From JABSOG01 sp965277695 (lineage in GTDB: Bacteria; Pseudomonadota; Gammaproteobacteria; Enterobacterales; Alteromonadaceae): 64,000 nt of DNA. The stretch lies in contig CBDIDQ010000006.1 in the NCBI GenBank assembly GCA_965277695.1, positions 1 to 64,000 on the forward strand. Direction: 5' to 3'. The position numbers and the translations under genes are program-made. Positions 1 to 8,425 of the stretch are shown here, one piece after another. Numbering within the stretch: position 1 is the first letter of the stretch; every line of letters begins with the position of its first letter. The notes under the pieces are model-generated. The model made no database searches. It was given only the letters and a program-made list of their open reading frames with translations, and was not told the origin of the DNA.

Positions 1-42
1 AGAATTACCATGAAAGGTCCACCAATCGTGTGCCTGACTCAT
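1..42 (-). CDS. 5' end of the next ebo-cluster gene (possibly eboE), cut by the window edge
   Basis: Fourteen codons are visible, starting MSQAHDWWTFHGNS, with the rest outside the window. A good ribosome binding site (CAGGAG on the minus strand, about 52-58) lies 9 bases before the ATG. The gene follows eboB by 47 bases on the same strand, so it is very likely the last or next-to-last gene of the ebo operon. In known ebo clusters the genes after eboB-eboD are eboE (a sugar-phosphate isomerase-like protein) and eboF (an alkaline-phosphatase-like protein). The fragment is too short to tell which; eboE is a guess from position only. Confidence 0.4.
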   Translation of the reverse strand, partial: MSQAHDWWTFHGNS

Positions 43-89
43 TGGTTGTTTGCTCCTGTTGGTAGGCGGTGCATTTATGCCCGCAGGTG

Positions 90-974
90 TTATGACTGCA
101 CCACTGGCTCCTGACCGCGTAATGCCGAATTCTCTTGCCACAACTGGGTCTGATCGACCTTAATTGGGGTGCTCACTTCTGCTTTGCTGATACGGCCGCT
201 TTGGGCAAAAAACGCAATCGGATTATCAAACAACACCTTCTCGATATCGCTATCGCTAAAACCAGCGGTTTTCATCGCTGCGCCTGTTTTTGGCACCTTA
301 AGCGGATCGCTACAACCCCAATCAGCGGCACTATTGACCACCATTTTTTCGGTGCCATATTGTTGCAATAACGCCACCATGCGTTGTTCTGACATCTTGG
401 TATTGGGATAAATCGAATGGCCACGCCAGCAATCTGTTTCGAGTGCCAACGGTAGGGTTTGTTCATTAAGATGGTCGATAATCACCATATGCTCGGGGAT
501 GCCGACTTCTTTAATCAGCGCGATAGTGCGTTTGGTGCCGCCAATTTTATCGCGATGAGGAGTATGGACTAACACCGGCAATTCAAACTCCATCGCCAGC
601 TGCATCTGTTCGGCCATAAACTCATCTTCTTGTGGGGTGATATCGTCATAACCGATTTCGCCAACGGCCACTACACCATCTTTGGCCAAATAACGCGGCA
701 ACACCTTGATCACATCTCTAGCGATAGATAAATCATTGGCTTCTTTGGGGTTTAATCCCATGGTGCAATAGTGTCGAATACCAAACTGGCTAGCGCGAAA
801 GCGTTCCCAGCCCAAAATGGTATCAAAATAATCAATAAAACTGCCGACCGATGTGCGGGCTTGACCTTGCCAGAAGGCAGGTTCAATCACCCCGATAATA
901 CCGGCGGCGAACATCCGTTCATAATCGTCAGTGGTGCGGGAAACCATGTGAATGTGGGGATCGAAGTAATTCAT
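90..974 (-). CDS. eboB: TatD-family metal-dependent hydrolase, EboB-like
   Basis: This 294-residue protein is a TatD/amidohydrolase-fold metal hydrolase. The N-terminal metal motif is DPHIHM (residues 5-10). Further ligands typical of the fold follow: VGEIGYD (about 100-106), LVHTPH (about 134-139), IIDHLNE and a late NSAADWGCSDP segment supplying the final Asp. TatD proteins of DNA repair share this fold, but the gene start overlaps the stop of eboA (ATGA) and the gene sits in a complete eboD-C-A-B order. That makes EboB, the hydrolase of the ebo metabolite-traffic cluster, the better name. Its substrate is unknown. The last ~25 residues form a low-complexity tail outside the barrel. Confidence 0.8.
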   Translation of the reverse strand: MNYFDPHIHMVSRTTDDYERMFAAGIIGVIEPAFWQGQARTSVGSFIDYFDTILGWERFRASQFGIRHYCTMGLNPKEANDLSIARDVIKVLPRYLAKDGVVAVGEIGYDDITPQEDEFMAEQMQLAMEFELPVLVHTPHRDKIGGTKRTIALIKEVGIPEHMVIIDHLNEQTLPLALETDCWRGHSIYPNTKMSEQRMVALLQQYGTEKMVVNSAADWGCSDPLKVPKTGAAMKTAGFSDSDIEKVLFDNPIAFFAQSGRISKAEVSTPIKVDQTQLWQENSALRGQEPVVQS

Positions 975-1873
975 GATTGTGCTCTTCCTCTATTATTATT
1001 GGCTGTAAACAACTCACCCTGATGAATCAGGTTGGCTGTTAACACTTGTATTGCATCGACAGTTTCAGTGCTACCCTGTTGTTTCAGAGCGCTCCAAAAA
1101 TCGGCGTCGAAATCGAAGGTTTCGTGCTGTAGCAAACCCAGCAAGCTGAAATAACGGTGTTCAGGCAAGGGGTTAGCGATAAATTTACGGTAAATAGCCT
1201 GATTGGCTGCGTCGAGATGTTGATAATCAATAGTCAACCAAATCGATTTTGGCGGACTGCGATCGGCGGCTAACCGCTCGTTGACCAAATCCATTGCCAG
1301 CATAGATAACTCAGCGCTCTGGCGCTCTTGCAGGCCCATAATTTGACTGATATCCATATCCATAAACAGCGCCTTTAACACCAACTGATGAAAAGCCCTT
1401 TCATAATAATGATGGGCAGGATAAGGATTATTCAAAGCGATGGCGGCATACAAATTCAAACTATTGGTTCGGCCGGTGGCGAGCGCCAAATCGGTTAGCT
1501 GGCCTTCACTATCAATCAAATCCAAGCCCTTGATGATCGCAACCTGCTCATATTCATCACCAAACTTATAAGCCGCCCTGACCAAATCACGAGTATTTTG
1601 TCCGGCTGACATTTCGAGCAATTGAGCCAGCAACATCAGGCGTCCCACCTCACTCGTTTGCCACTGCGCTTCGTTAGATAAACCGGCCAACAACTCCGTG
1701 CCCAGTTTTCGTCTTGCCATGGCGCTGTAACGTAAATGCAGCTCACTGGCTCGCTCCGGATCGGCATAAGTTGATGACAACTCAGCCATCGCGCTTTTCA
1801 GCCAGTCCGTGGCGGTATCGGGAAGCTGCGCCCATAACGCCGCAGCCAAATCAGTAATATAGTTTTGAGACAT
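971..1873 (-). CDS. eboA: EboA domain protein
   Basis: This is a soluble, helix-rich protein of about 300 residues without recognised catalytic motifs. It matches the EboA family in length, composition (repeated short helices, 'LYAAIALNNPYPAHHYYERAFHQLVLKALFM'-type segments) and position between eboC and eboB. The start at MSQNYITDLA (1873) is chosen because it lies 18 bases after the eboC stop; the reading frame is open further upstream, but that would overlap eboC heavily. The stop overlaps the eboB start, implying translational coupling. EboA's biochemical role is not known; in cyanobacteria the cluster is needed to move a scytonemin precursor to the periplasm. Confidence 0.75.
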   Translation of the reverse strand: MSQNYITDLAAALWAQLPDTATDWLKSAMAELSSTYADPERASELHLRYSAMARRKLGTELLAGLSNEAQWQTSEVGRLMLLAQLLEMSAGQNTRDLVRAAYKFGDEYEQVAIIKGLDLIDSEGQLTDLALATGRTNSLNLYAAIALNNPYPAHHYYERAFHQLVLKALFMDMDISQIMGLQERQSAELSMLAMDLVNERLAADRSPPKSIWLTIDYQHLDAANQAIYRKFIANPLPEHRYFSLLGLLQHETFDFDADFWSALKQQGSTETVDAIQVLTANLIHQGELFTANNNRGRAQS

Positions 1874-1890
1874 TTTATTTTTATTCCTAA

Positions 1891-2838
1891 TCAGGTACCG
1901 CTGATCCAGCGGTGTAATCGGGGGATGGTCAAAAACACCAACAGACAAATCAAACTGGGGATCACCGCCTTCACGCTGGCTAACATCAGGCCATCGAGTA
2001 ACGGAATAGCCGCCAGTAAACCGCCGATGCAAGCACCGACGTTGGGTTTCTCAGCGCCAATCACAAAACGCAACCGACTGACAACCCAAGCAACAAAAAT
2101 CAACAAAAACACCCAAAAGTAACCAGAATCATAACCAGAGTCATAACCAAAAAAAGCGGCGACTGCCACCGGGGTAAACAACAGCAATAATGGCCACAAA
2201 CGATTGACTCGATTGGCGTGTTCATGACGCGCCAAATAAGTTAAACCGGCGATATACAACAGCAGCGACAAAGCGGCTAACGTCACCATAAGGTTTAACT
2301 CAGCCAGCAATAACGCCCCAACTAAATACACCCCAAAGCGGCAAGCGCCCATAATAAAAGCGCTGTGGGCAAACTGCTTGTGCCAAGCGTTATAAGCAAT
2401 AATGGTTAGCGCCAGCAACAAGGCCGCTAAAAAGCCATACAAACCTTCATACCATGAAGACGCGCCAGCAACAGCCTCTGCCCGGTATAAATAGCTGATC
2501 AACATCACCGCCACCAGCATCAGCGCACTGCCGATGATCCACACCGATTTGGCAGAAACATCACCTGCCACTATCGGCCGCAAATTATTATTTTTCTGGT
2601 CCCAATCGGCATCAAACGCGTCATTCAAAAACATCCCGCCCAAATACATCAGCGACAACGCCACCAAGGTACCGAGCCACAGCATTAACGAATGATCAGG
2701 CAGCATATTGAGATTAAAACCAAAAGAAGACGAAGACAGCAAGCTAGCCTGAGCCAAAACAGCGGCGGCCAAAACGTTGGTCCAAATGGTGGGTAAATTA
2801 GAGACTCGTCCCAGTGTCAACAGTGTTTTAAATTGCAT
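1891..2838 (-). CDS. eboC: UbiA-family prenyltransferase, EboC-like
   Basis: This is an integral membrane protein of about 315 residues with eight or nine hydrophobic segments, typical of UbiA prenyltransferases. The first aspartate-rich motif is intact (NDAFDADWD, in the loop after helix 2) and would bind the Mg-diphosphate of an isoprenoid donor. The usual second YxxxD-type motif is altered to YLARHEHANR, as expected of a divergent subgroup. The ATG at 2838 is chosen because it forms a TAATG stop-start overlap with eboD; an in-frame start at 2886 is possible but would overlap more. A short in-frame duplication gives GYDSGYDSGY near residue 235. The acceptor substrate cannot be inferred. Confidence 0.8.
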   Translation of the reverse strand: MQFKTLLTLGRVSNLPTIWTNVLAAAVLAQASLLSSSSFGFNLNMLPDHSLMLWLGTLVALSLMYLGGMFLNDAFDADWDQKNNNLRPIVAGDVSAKSVWIIGSALMLVAVMLISYLYRAEAVAGASSWYEGLYGFLAALLLALTIIAYNAWHKQFAHSAFIMGACRFGVYLVGALLLAELNLMVTLAALSLLLYIAGLTYLARHEHANRVNRLWPLLLLFTPVAVAAFFGYDSGYDSGYFWVFLLIFVAWVVSRLRFVIGAEKPNVGACIGGLLAAIPLLDGLMLASVKAVIPSLICLLVFLTIPRLHRWISGT

Positions 2839-4802
2839 TAATGCAGGCTCCTTGCCGCTTGACTTTGCGCCCGTTGTTTCAGCCAATCCAATGCCTCTAG
2901 CAACTGCTCATTCGCCAATGCATTAACCTCTTTGCCGATGCCAATCTCACTGAGTAAGGTAATACATAACTCACCACCGAGGTGTTGACGGAAGGCTTCG
3001 AGTCCAGCAAAGACCAGCGGATAACCTTCATCGTCCATCACTTCAAGCCCTTGATGCCACAAATCAAAGCCCAGAGTTTCTAGCAAACACACCAAACGCT
3101 CAGCTTCTTGCTCGCTCAACAAACCACTATTGACCGCATAACGCGCATCCAATGCCATGCCGATGGCGACAGCTTCACCATGGCGAATTTGATATTCAGC
3201 GATGGCTTCGAGCTTATGCGCACTCCAATGACCGTAATCTAACGGTCTCGCGCTGCCGCTTTCAAACGGGTCGCCAGCGCCAGTGATTTGAGTTAAATGT
3301 AACTGGGCACAACGAGCGATAGCATAACGGCTGGGTTTATCTTCAAAACGGCTCAAGGCTTGGGCATTATCTTCCATCCACTCAAAGAAACTGACATCGC
3401 GAATAGCTGCGACTTTAATCGCCTCAGCCAAACCGGCCCGACGGTCTCTAGGTAATAAATTTTGCAACAACGAAGCATCGTTGATCACCGCCATCGGTGG
3501 CGAAAACGTGCCAATCAAATTTTTAGTATTAGCCAAGTTAATGCCATTCTTCACCCCGACGCCGGCATCGTTTTGCGCCAGCACCGTACTTGGCATCCGC
3601 AGCATCCTAACGCCGCGATGAAAAGTCGTACAAGCATAACCAACCGCATCGAGCACCGCGCCACCGCCAATCGCTATCACACAACAATGGCGGTCTAACT
3701 CAAGCTCTAACATCTGATGATACATTCGTTCAATTTGCGATTGTTGCTTAGCGGCTTCGCCACCGACAATCAACGAAGGCGCTGCCATCAAACATAAATC
3801 CGCCTGATGGTGTTGAAAATAAGCGCTTATCTCATCGCATAACTGCGGATTAGCCTGCGCCACCCCGCTATCGATATAAACAAACGCTGATTGCAACTTC
3901 TCTTTGGCAGGGTTTAACACATTGAGCAACACAGGATTAGCGGTATCAAACACCCGATCTTCAAACAACACCGGATAGTGATGCTCTAACTTAAATCGAG
4001 CATCTATTGAACGAATGGTTTGCTCTGCGGTGGCGGTGCTTGTTGGGGCGAGAGTTGAGGAAAGCGTTGAGGAAAGCGTTGAGGAGAGAGCTATGGAAGG
4101 AGTTGAATTGTCAGTTGAATTGTCAGTTAAAGAAAGTGATGTTTGGGTAATGTATTGCCAGCCTTGTTTGAGCAGCCAGGCACTAGCGGGCACTGCGATA
4201 CTGCCGAGCACCACCAGTAAAAGTGAGTTATTAGCGCCCGCCTGAGCGCCAACATAGCCGTAAGCGGCAGCGAGTCCGGCATTAGCCAGCGCACAAATCA
4301 ACAAAAACGACATCAAAGGATAACGCACCAAACCCGCCGCAATCACCGATGTTTCGGCTAATACTGGCACACCGCGAAACGCCACCAGTGCTCCTGGGCC
4401 TATTTTTTCTCGAAGAGACTGGGCTTTATCGAGATCACCTTCACTGGCAAAGCGATGTAAAATAAACCGTTCAGAGCCTGCGCCAATCAAATAACCACAA
4501 CAACAACTTAACATCAGCCCCAGCCAAATCACCCCAGCACCGGCCCAAAAACCTAAGGTGGTGGCGGCAAAAACCGCCACAATGCTCGACGGAATAGGTA
4601 ACACAATATCAAACGCCAACACCGCAATAATGAACAAAGCCAGCAACCATTCAGAGCCCTCAGAGGCCGCCAAACTTTCACCAACACTACTGATCCACTG
4701 AGTACTTTGTTGTTCAAATAAAACAAAAACCCCAATAATAGCCACCATCACCGTTACCAGTAACAATACCATCGTCGAATTAAACCGTGCTGCACCGTGC
4801 AT
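2838..4802 (-). CDS. eboD: EboD-like 3-dehydroquinate-synthase homologue fused to an N-terminal DedA/VTT membrane domain
   Basis: The protein (about 654 residues from the ATG at 4802, preceded by AAAAGGTAAG) has two parts. Residues ~1-215 are hydrophobic with DedA/SNARE-associated (VTT) features: DIVLPIPSS, GFWAGAG, FRGVPVLAETS. A Ser/Thr-rich repeated linker (about residues 220-260, built from DNST and SSTL units) leads to a dehydroquinate synthase fold. That domain keeps the NAD site (IGGGAVLDAVGYA; PSTVLAQNDAG) and the three metal ligands (Glu in GLAEAIK, His in YGHWSAHKLE, His in RHGEAVAIG). Free-standing EboD normally lacks the membrane part. The fusion anchors the enzyme at the inner membrane. 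It is the first gene of the operon, and no aroB role is expected. Confidence 0.8.
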   Translation of the reverse strand: MHGAARFNSTMVLLLVTVMVAIIGVFVLFEQQSTQWISSVGESLAASEGSEWLLALFIIAVLAFDIVLPIPSSIVAVFAATTLGFWAGAGVIWLGLMLSCCCGYLIGAGSERFILHRFASEGDLDKAQSLREKIGPGALVAFRGVPVLAETSVIAAGLVRYPLMSFLLICALANAGLAAAYGYVGAQAGANNSLLLVVLGSIAVPASAWLLKQGWQYITQTSLSLTDNSTDNSTPSIALSSTLSSTLSSTLAPTSTATAEQTIRSIDARFKLEHHYPVLFEDRVFDTANPVLLNVLNPAKEKLQSAFVYIDSGVAQANPQLCDEISAYFQHHQADLCLMAAPSLIVGGEAAKQQSQIERMYHQMLELELDRHCCVIAIGGGAVLDAVGYACTTFHRGVRMLRMPSTVLAQNDAGVGVKNGINLANTKNLIGTFSPPMAVINDASLLQNLLPRDRRAGLAEAIKVAAIRDVSFFEWMEDNAQALSRFEDKPSRYAIARCAQLHLTQITGAGDPFESGSARPLDYGHWSAHKLEAIAEYQIRHGEAVAIGMALDARYAVNSGLLSEQEAERLVCLLETLGFDLWHQGLEVMDDEGYPLVFAGLEAFRQHLGGELCITLLSEIGIGKEVNALANEQLLEALDWLKQRAQSQAARSLH

Positions 4803-5186
4803 ATTCTTACCTTTTCTCACGCAATTGGACCCAGATTGAATTAACAAGCATAGATGAGCTTTGATAAAAAGGTAAAAAAATTAAATGCAAAAAGAAGAGA
4901 AAAACTTAAATGGTTATTTAACAAGCAGTTGATGACTCAAATCTGGGCGGTTTGTTTAAATTAGTAAAAACTGGGTGGTTCTACACTTCGAACAACTCGT
5001 CTAAGTTTGTCGGAGCCAGTTTAATGATTATCGTCACTTCACGCTCAGATGGTTACACTAACAAATATGGTAATGAGTAGTGTGCGCTCTGCGCAGAAAT
5101 TTAACCTTATATAACAATAAGTTGAGTCGTTTTTTGGCTTCGTGCGCTGAGCGCACGCTACGATAAAAGCGCGAATGAATTCACAT
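4803..5186. repeat. Intergenic region with inverted GTGCGCTCWGCGCA repeats and a partial dispersed hairpin
   Basis: No gene is seen here. An inverted pair lies at about 5088-5107 (AGTGTGCGCTCTGCGCAGAA) and 5139-5163 (CGTGCGCTGAGCGCACGCTA), each also self-complementary. It is followed at 5170-5190 by a half copy of the GCGAATGAATTC / CTACGG hairpin repeat found elsewhere in the window. The left part is AT-rich and would hold the promoter of the ebo operon. The hairpins probably end transcription of the rpn-like gene running leftward. Confidence 0.5.
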
Positions 5187-6026
5187 CTACGGCTGCAATG
5201 CAGCAACCTGTTCAGCCGTTAACCCGGTGAGCTGTGCGACTTGCTCAATCGCCATGCCTGTTCGTAAAAGGTTAATCCCGACGGTTTCAAGTGTTTCAGC
5301 GACCCCTTGTGCTTTAGCCTTTTTCTCAGCTAGGCTAATCGCACCGCGTTGGTCCTGAATGATCATTTCATAACTCTCCTGCTCTTCCAGCTCTTTTGCT
5401 GTCCAACTGGCTCGATTGGCAAGATCAAAGGCATGTTTTATTTCAGGTACATTAGACAAGGTATCAGGAATAATAGTTAAATCATCGACGTGTTTGAGAA
5501 AATACAACCACTTATCAATGATGCTATCCAGTTCGTTTTCGGTTTGTGTGAACTTGGGCAATTCGGCGAACACCAGCTCAAGGTCATCGCTATAAAAATC
5601 ACCATCACCCGCACTTAGCTTGAATTTGTTAGTCTTTGCTGTTCTTTCTGGAAATAAAACAAAATTAGTAATGGTGATGCCAATCACATCGGTGAGTAAA
5701 CGATAATCTTGCTCTTTGTTGATTTGATTATTATCTGTACAAGCATTATAAAAAGTGTGCTTCGCCAAACCCTCAACATTGAGCACCTGTATTTCAATGA
5801 TATAACTCTTCCCGGTTCCATCCACTGCGCTAACATCCAAAAAACGGTTTCTCAAACCGACTATTTTTGGTGCCTGATAAAAGTCAAATAGAGTGATATC
5901 AACAAAACTATAGGGAAATTCAAAATCCAGTATGGCATTTAAAAAGCTCAATAAAGTGCTTTTGCTGTCAGCCATATTAAAAATTTTATTGAAAGCAAAA
6001 TCGGTTCGAGGATTGACGAATTGCAT
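5187..6026 (-). CDS. Rpn-family recombination-promoting nuclease / PD-(D/E)XK transposase-like protein
   Basis: This ~279-residue protein opens with VNPRTDFAFNKIFN, the hallmark start of the Rpn/PF12784 family. It contains the nuclease core FLDVSAVDGTGKSYIIEIQV (Asp ... Glu-x-Gln), the PD-(D/E)XK active site. The C-terminal quarter has a Lys/Ala-rich helix (SLAEKKAKAQGVAETLE) and the usual short repeat tail (GMAIEQVAQLTGLTAEQVAALQ). E. coli Rpn proteins are DNA endonucleases that promote RecA-independent recombination; some related systems act in phage defence. The ATG at 6026 is preferred over an upstream TTG at 6038. It is monocistronic, with dispersed repeats on its 3' side. It appears intact. 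Confidence 0.85.
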   Translation of the reverse strand: MQFVNPRTDFAFNKIFNMADSKSTLLSFLNAILDFEFPYSFVDITLFDFYQAPKIVGLRNRFLDVSAVDGTGKSYIIEIQVLNVEGLAKHTFYNACTDNNQINKEQDYRLLTDVIGITITNFVLFPERTAKTNKFKLSAGDGDFYSDDLELVFAELPKFTQTENELDSIIDKWLYFLKHVDDLTIIPDTLSNVPEIKHAFDLANRASWTAKELEEQESYEMIIQDQRGAISLAEKKAKAQGVAETLETVGINLLRTGMAIEQVAQLTGLTAEQVAALQP

Positions 6027-6194
6027 ACAGGCCAACAATGAGGTATTCAGAGAATATTGTGGATTATATCTGATTGATGAGGTGATGTAAGACGTCTTGC
6101 AAAAAAAGAATTTATCTGCCCCTATGAATAAAAATTGACTCCCACGGCCAAACTCATTAAAGTGCAGCGCATTACTGACAGGTGTCTGGACGTC

Positions 6195-6390
6195 GATAGT
6201 TTCTCTTTTATCGCGGTCAGAATTAAACGGGAAGACTGGTGAAAAACCAGCGCTGCCCCCGCAACGGTGATCGAAATAAAGTCGGGCTTTTGTACTACAC
6301 TGTTTTTTAACACTTTTAGCGTTTTTAACGCTTTTAACACACAGTTAGCCAACCGTTTTATGTCGAGAGTCCGATACCGGCCTGTTATTG
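6195..6390 (+). promoter_or_regulatory. Cobalamin (B12) riboswitch
   Basis: The leader of the BtuB-like gene carries the conserved core of the cobalamin riboswitch: AACGGGAAGACTGGTGAAAA and the following CAGCGCTGCCCCCGCAAC (6226-6265), where GCTGCCCCCGCAAC is near-invariant. The B12 box-like segment GAGTCCGATACCGGCCTG sits at about 6367-6384. About 45 bases later comes the receptor's ribosome binding site (AGGTGA), so control of translation start is the likely mechanism. Adenosylcobalamin would repress the downstream receptor and lipoprotein genes. Confidence 0.92.
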
Positions 6391-6433
6391 GTTTATTCGT
6401 ATTGCGGTGGGCAATGCACATATAGGTGAACTC

Positions 6434-8425
6434 ATGTTTTCTCGATTATTCGTTGGTCTGACCACCGCACTGGCTTGTGTTTCAGCACCGCTGTTAGCAC
6501 AACCTGATTCAGAAGTCGAAGTGATTGAAGTCATAGGTGATAACGACTATGAATCGCTCAATTACCAAGTCTTGCTGCGAGAGCAGTTTGTCAACTCATC
6601 ACAAACCCTGTCTGACTTGCTGCAATCGATTAACGGCATTCAAATTCGTCAAATCAGCGGTTTAGGTAACCCTACTTCGGTATCCATTCGCGGGTCCACC
6701 AGCAAACAAGTCCAACTTTATATTGACGGTCAGCTAGTCAATGACAGCCAGTTTGGCGGCTTTGATTTAAACCAAATTCCTACCGAACAAATTGAAAGTA
6801 TCGAAGTCAGCAAAAATCAGGCGATGGGCACCGGCTCCACCCCGATTGGCGGGGTCATTCGTATCAACACTTATAACCCTAAAGAGAATACCTTACGGCT
6901 CAGTGCCGGGGTTGGCTCGTTTGGTTATCGTGAATTCAACCTGATTAAAAACCACGTTTTTGAACACAATAATCTGTCTTTTGGTGCTTCAAGACTGCAA
7001 AGTGATAATGATTACAGCTATTTTGTGCCGCAGACGTTTAACGACAGCTCGGTGTCGGCTCATGAAGACTTGCGCAATAATGCCTTTGATAAAAATGCCT
7101 TTTTTATCAATAACGAAGCCCAATTTGGCCAGCATCAAATGCGCTTGAATGTGCAATATTCCAGCCAAGAAAAAGAGATCGCCAACTACCAAAACAATAC
7201 CCCAGAAAACAACACTCGGCTCGACACTGACACCTTACGTTATGGTTATCAACACAACTGGCAGACTGCAATCCCGTGGATGGAACAGTTAGAGTTTGAG
7301 TATTATCGTCAAGACAAAGATGAATTGTATTTGAATGAACCCGGCGGACCAATCAATACCAGTGGCGATTACGAAAGCGAGAAGCAAAACGTCGGCATCA
7401 AACCTTATTTCAACTTTTCGACCGTAGCAATCACCCCTTTTGTTGATTACTCGCGGCAAGAATTTGATTCATTCAGCGCCACCAACGGCCAACCGAATCA
7501 GTGTAACGGCATTAGTGCTTGTGACGTTTCAGCGGTGCAAAAACAGCTCAATTGGGGGTCTCGTATTGAATGGCGACCTGAATCTTATGCCGTATCAACC
7601 TATGCGTTGTTCAGCCAATTGCGAGAGAAAAACAGCAATCGAGCTTTAAATAACATTAACGATGTGCCTGAGTTAAAAACCGACCAAAACTACGATACGC
7701 AAGAGCTGGGGCTGAACTACAAACACCCATACTTCAATGCCTTTGCCAGCTGGAGCAGTGGCGTGAGGACCCCGACCCTATTTGAATTATTTGGTGACCG
7801 GGGTTCATTTAAAGGCAATAACGACCTGATGCCCGAAGAGGCCAAAACCTGGTCGCTGGGAGCCGATCATAACGGCAAAAACTACGCAGTTTCGTCTTCG
7901 GTCTATCATCAACAGCTGGATAACTCCATTGTGGCGATTTTCAATTCTAGCGGTATCGGCAGTTATAACAATGTCAGCAGTGCCGACTTAACCGGATTTG
8001 AGTTACAGGGCAATTACAACTTCACCCCTGCCCTGTCGCTGGTGCTACAGGCAAATGTGATCAACAGTTCGACCGACTCTCAATTTGTCGCCTTTGACGA
8101 CAAAAATTTACCCGGCATTTATCACCGTCAATACAGTTTAGCGATGGGTTATCAAATCAGTCCCGAGTGGAAAATCAAGCTCAAAACCAGTGCCGACCGA
8201 GAGTTATATTTCAACCGCACCAACAAATTTTCTAGCAGCACTAACGTCGGCAACGGCAACCCGGCTAACCGGGTGGTCAGCGACATTTACCTAAGCTGGC
8301 AGCGAAAATCATACACAGTCACTCTGGCCGTCAATAACCTGTTTGACGAAGAATATCAAGACCTTGCCAATCGGCAGGCGCAAGGCACCAGCGTTCAACT
8401 CAAATTTTCAATAGAGGATCTATAA
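6434..8425 (+). CDS. btuB: TonB-dependent vitamin B12 receptor, BtuB-like
   Basis: This is an outer-membrane receptor of 663 residues. The ATG at 6434 is preceded by AGGTGA and starts a signal peptide ending ...VSAPLLAQ. A TonB-box-like EVEVIEVIGD follows at once. The plug domain (about 35-140) shows SDLLQSINGIQIRQISG, SIRGSTSKQVQLYIDG and PTEQIESIEVSKN, then a ~520-residue beta-barrel ending with the NLFDEEYQDLA signature of the family. The riboswitch leader makes cobalamin or a corrinoid the probable ligand. The adjacent lipoprotein gene starts at the base after its stop, so the two are co-transcribed. The last residue is Leu rather than the usual Phe/Tyr. Confidence 0.9.
   Translation: MFSRLFVGLTTALACVSAPLLAQPDSEVEVIEVIGDNDYESLNYQVLLREQFVNSSQTLSDLLQSINGIQIRQISGLGNPTSVSIRGSTSKQVQLYIDGQLVNDSQFGGFDLNQIPTEQIESIEVSKNQAMGTGSTPIGGVIRINTYNPKENTLRLSAGVGSFGYREFNLIKNHVFEHNNLSFGASRLQSDNDYSYFVPQTFNDSSVSAHEDLRNNAFDKNAFFINNEAQFGQHQMRLNVQYSSQEKEIANYQNNTPENNTRLDTDTLRYGYQHNWQTAIPWMEQLEFEYYRQDKDELYLNEPGGPINTSGDYESEKQNVGIKPYFNFSTVAITPFVDYSRQEFDSFSATNGQPNQCNGISACDVSAVQKQLNWGSRIEWRPESYAVSTYALFSQLREKNSNRALNNINDVPELKTDQNYDTQELGLNYKHPYFNAFASWSSGVRTPTLFELFGDRGSFKGNNDLMPEEAKTWSLGADHNGKNYAVSSSVYHQQLDNSIVAIFNSSGIGSYNNVSSADLTGFELQGNYNFTPALSLVLQANVINSSTDSQFVAFDDKNLPGIYHRQYSLAMGYQISPEWKIKLKTSADRELYFNRTNKFSSSTNVGNGNPANRVVSDIYLSWQRKSYTVTLAVNNLFDEEYQDLANRQAQGTSVQLKFSIEDL

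Noticed and set aside
2838..4802. aroB (shikimate pathway 3-dehydroquinate synthase)
   Set aside because: The VTT fusion and the surrounding ebo genes identify it as EboD-like; AroB is shorter and soluble.
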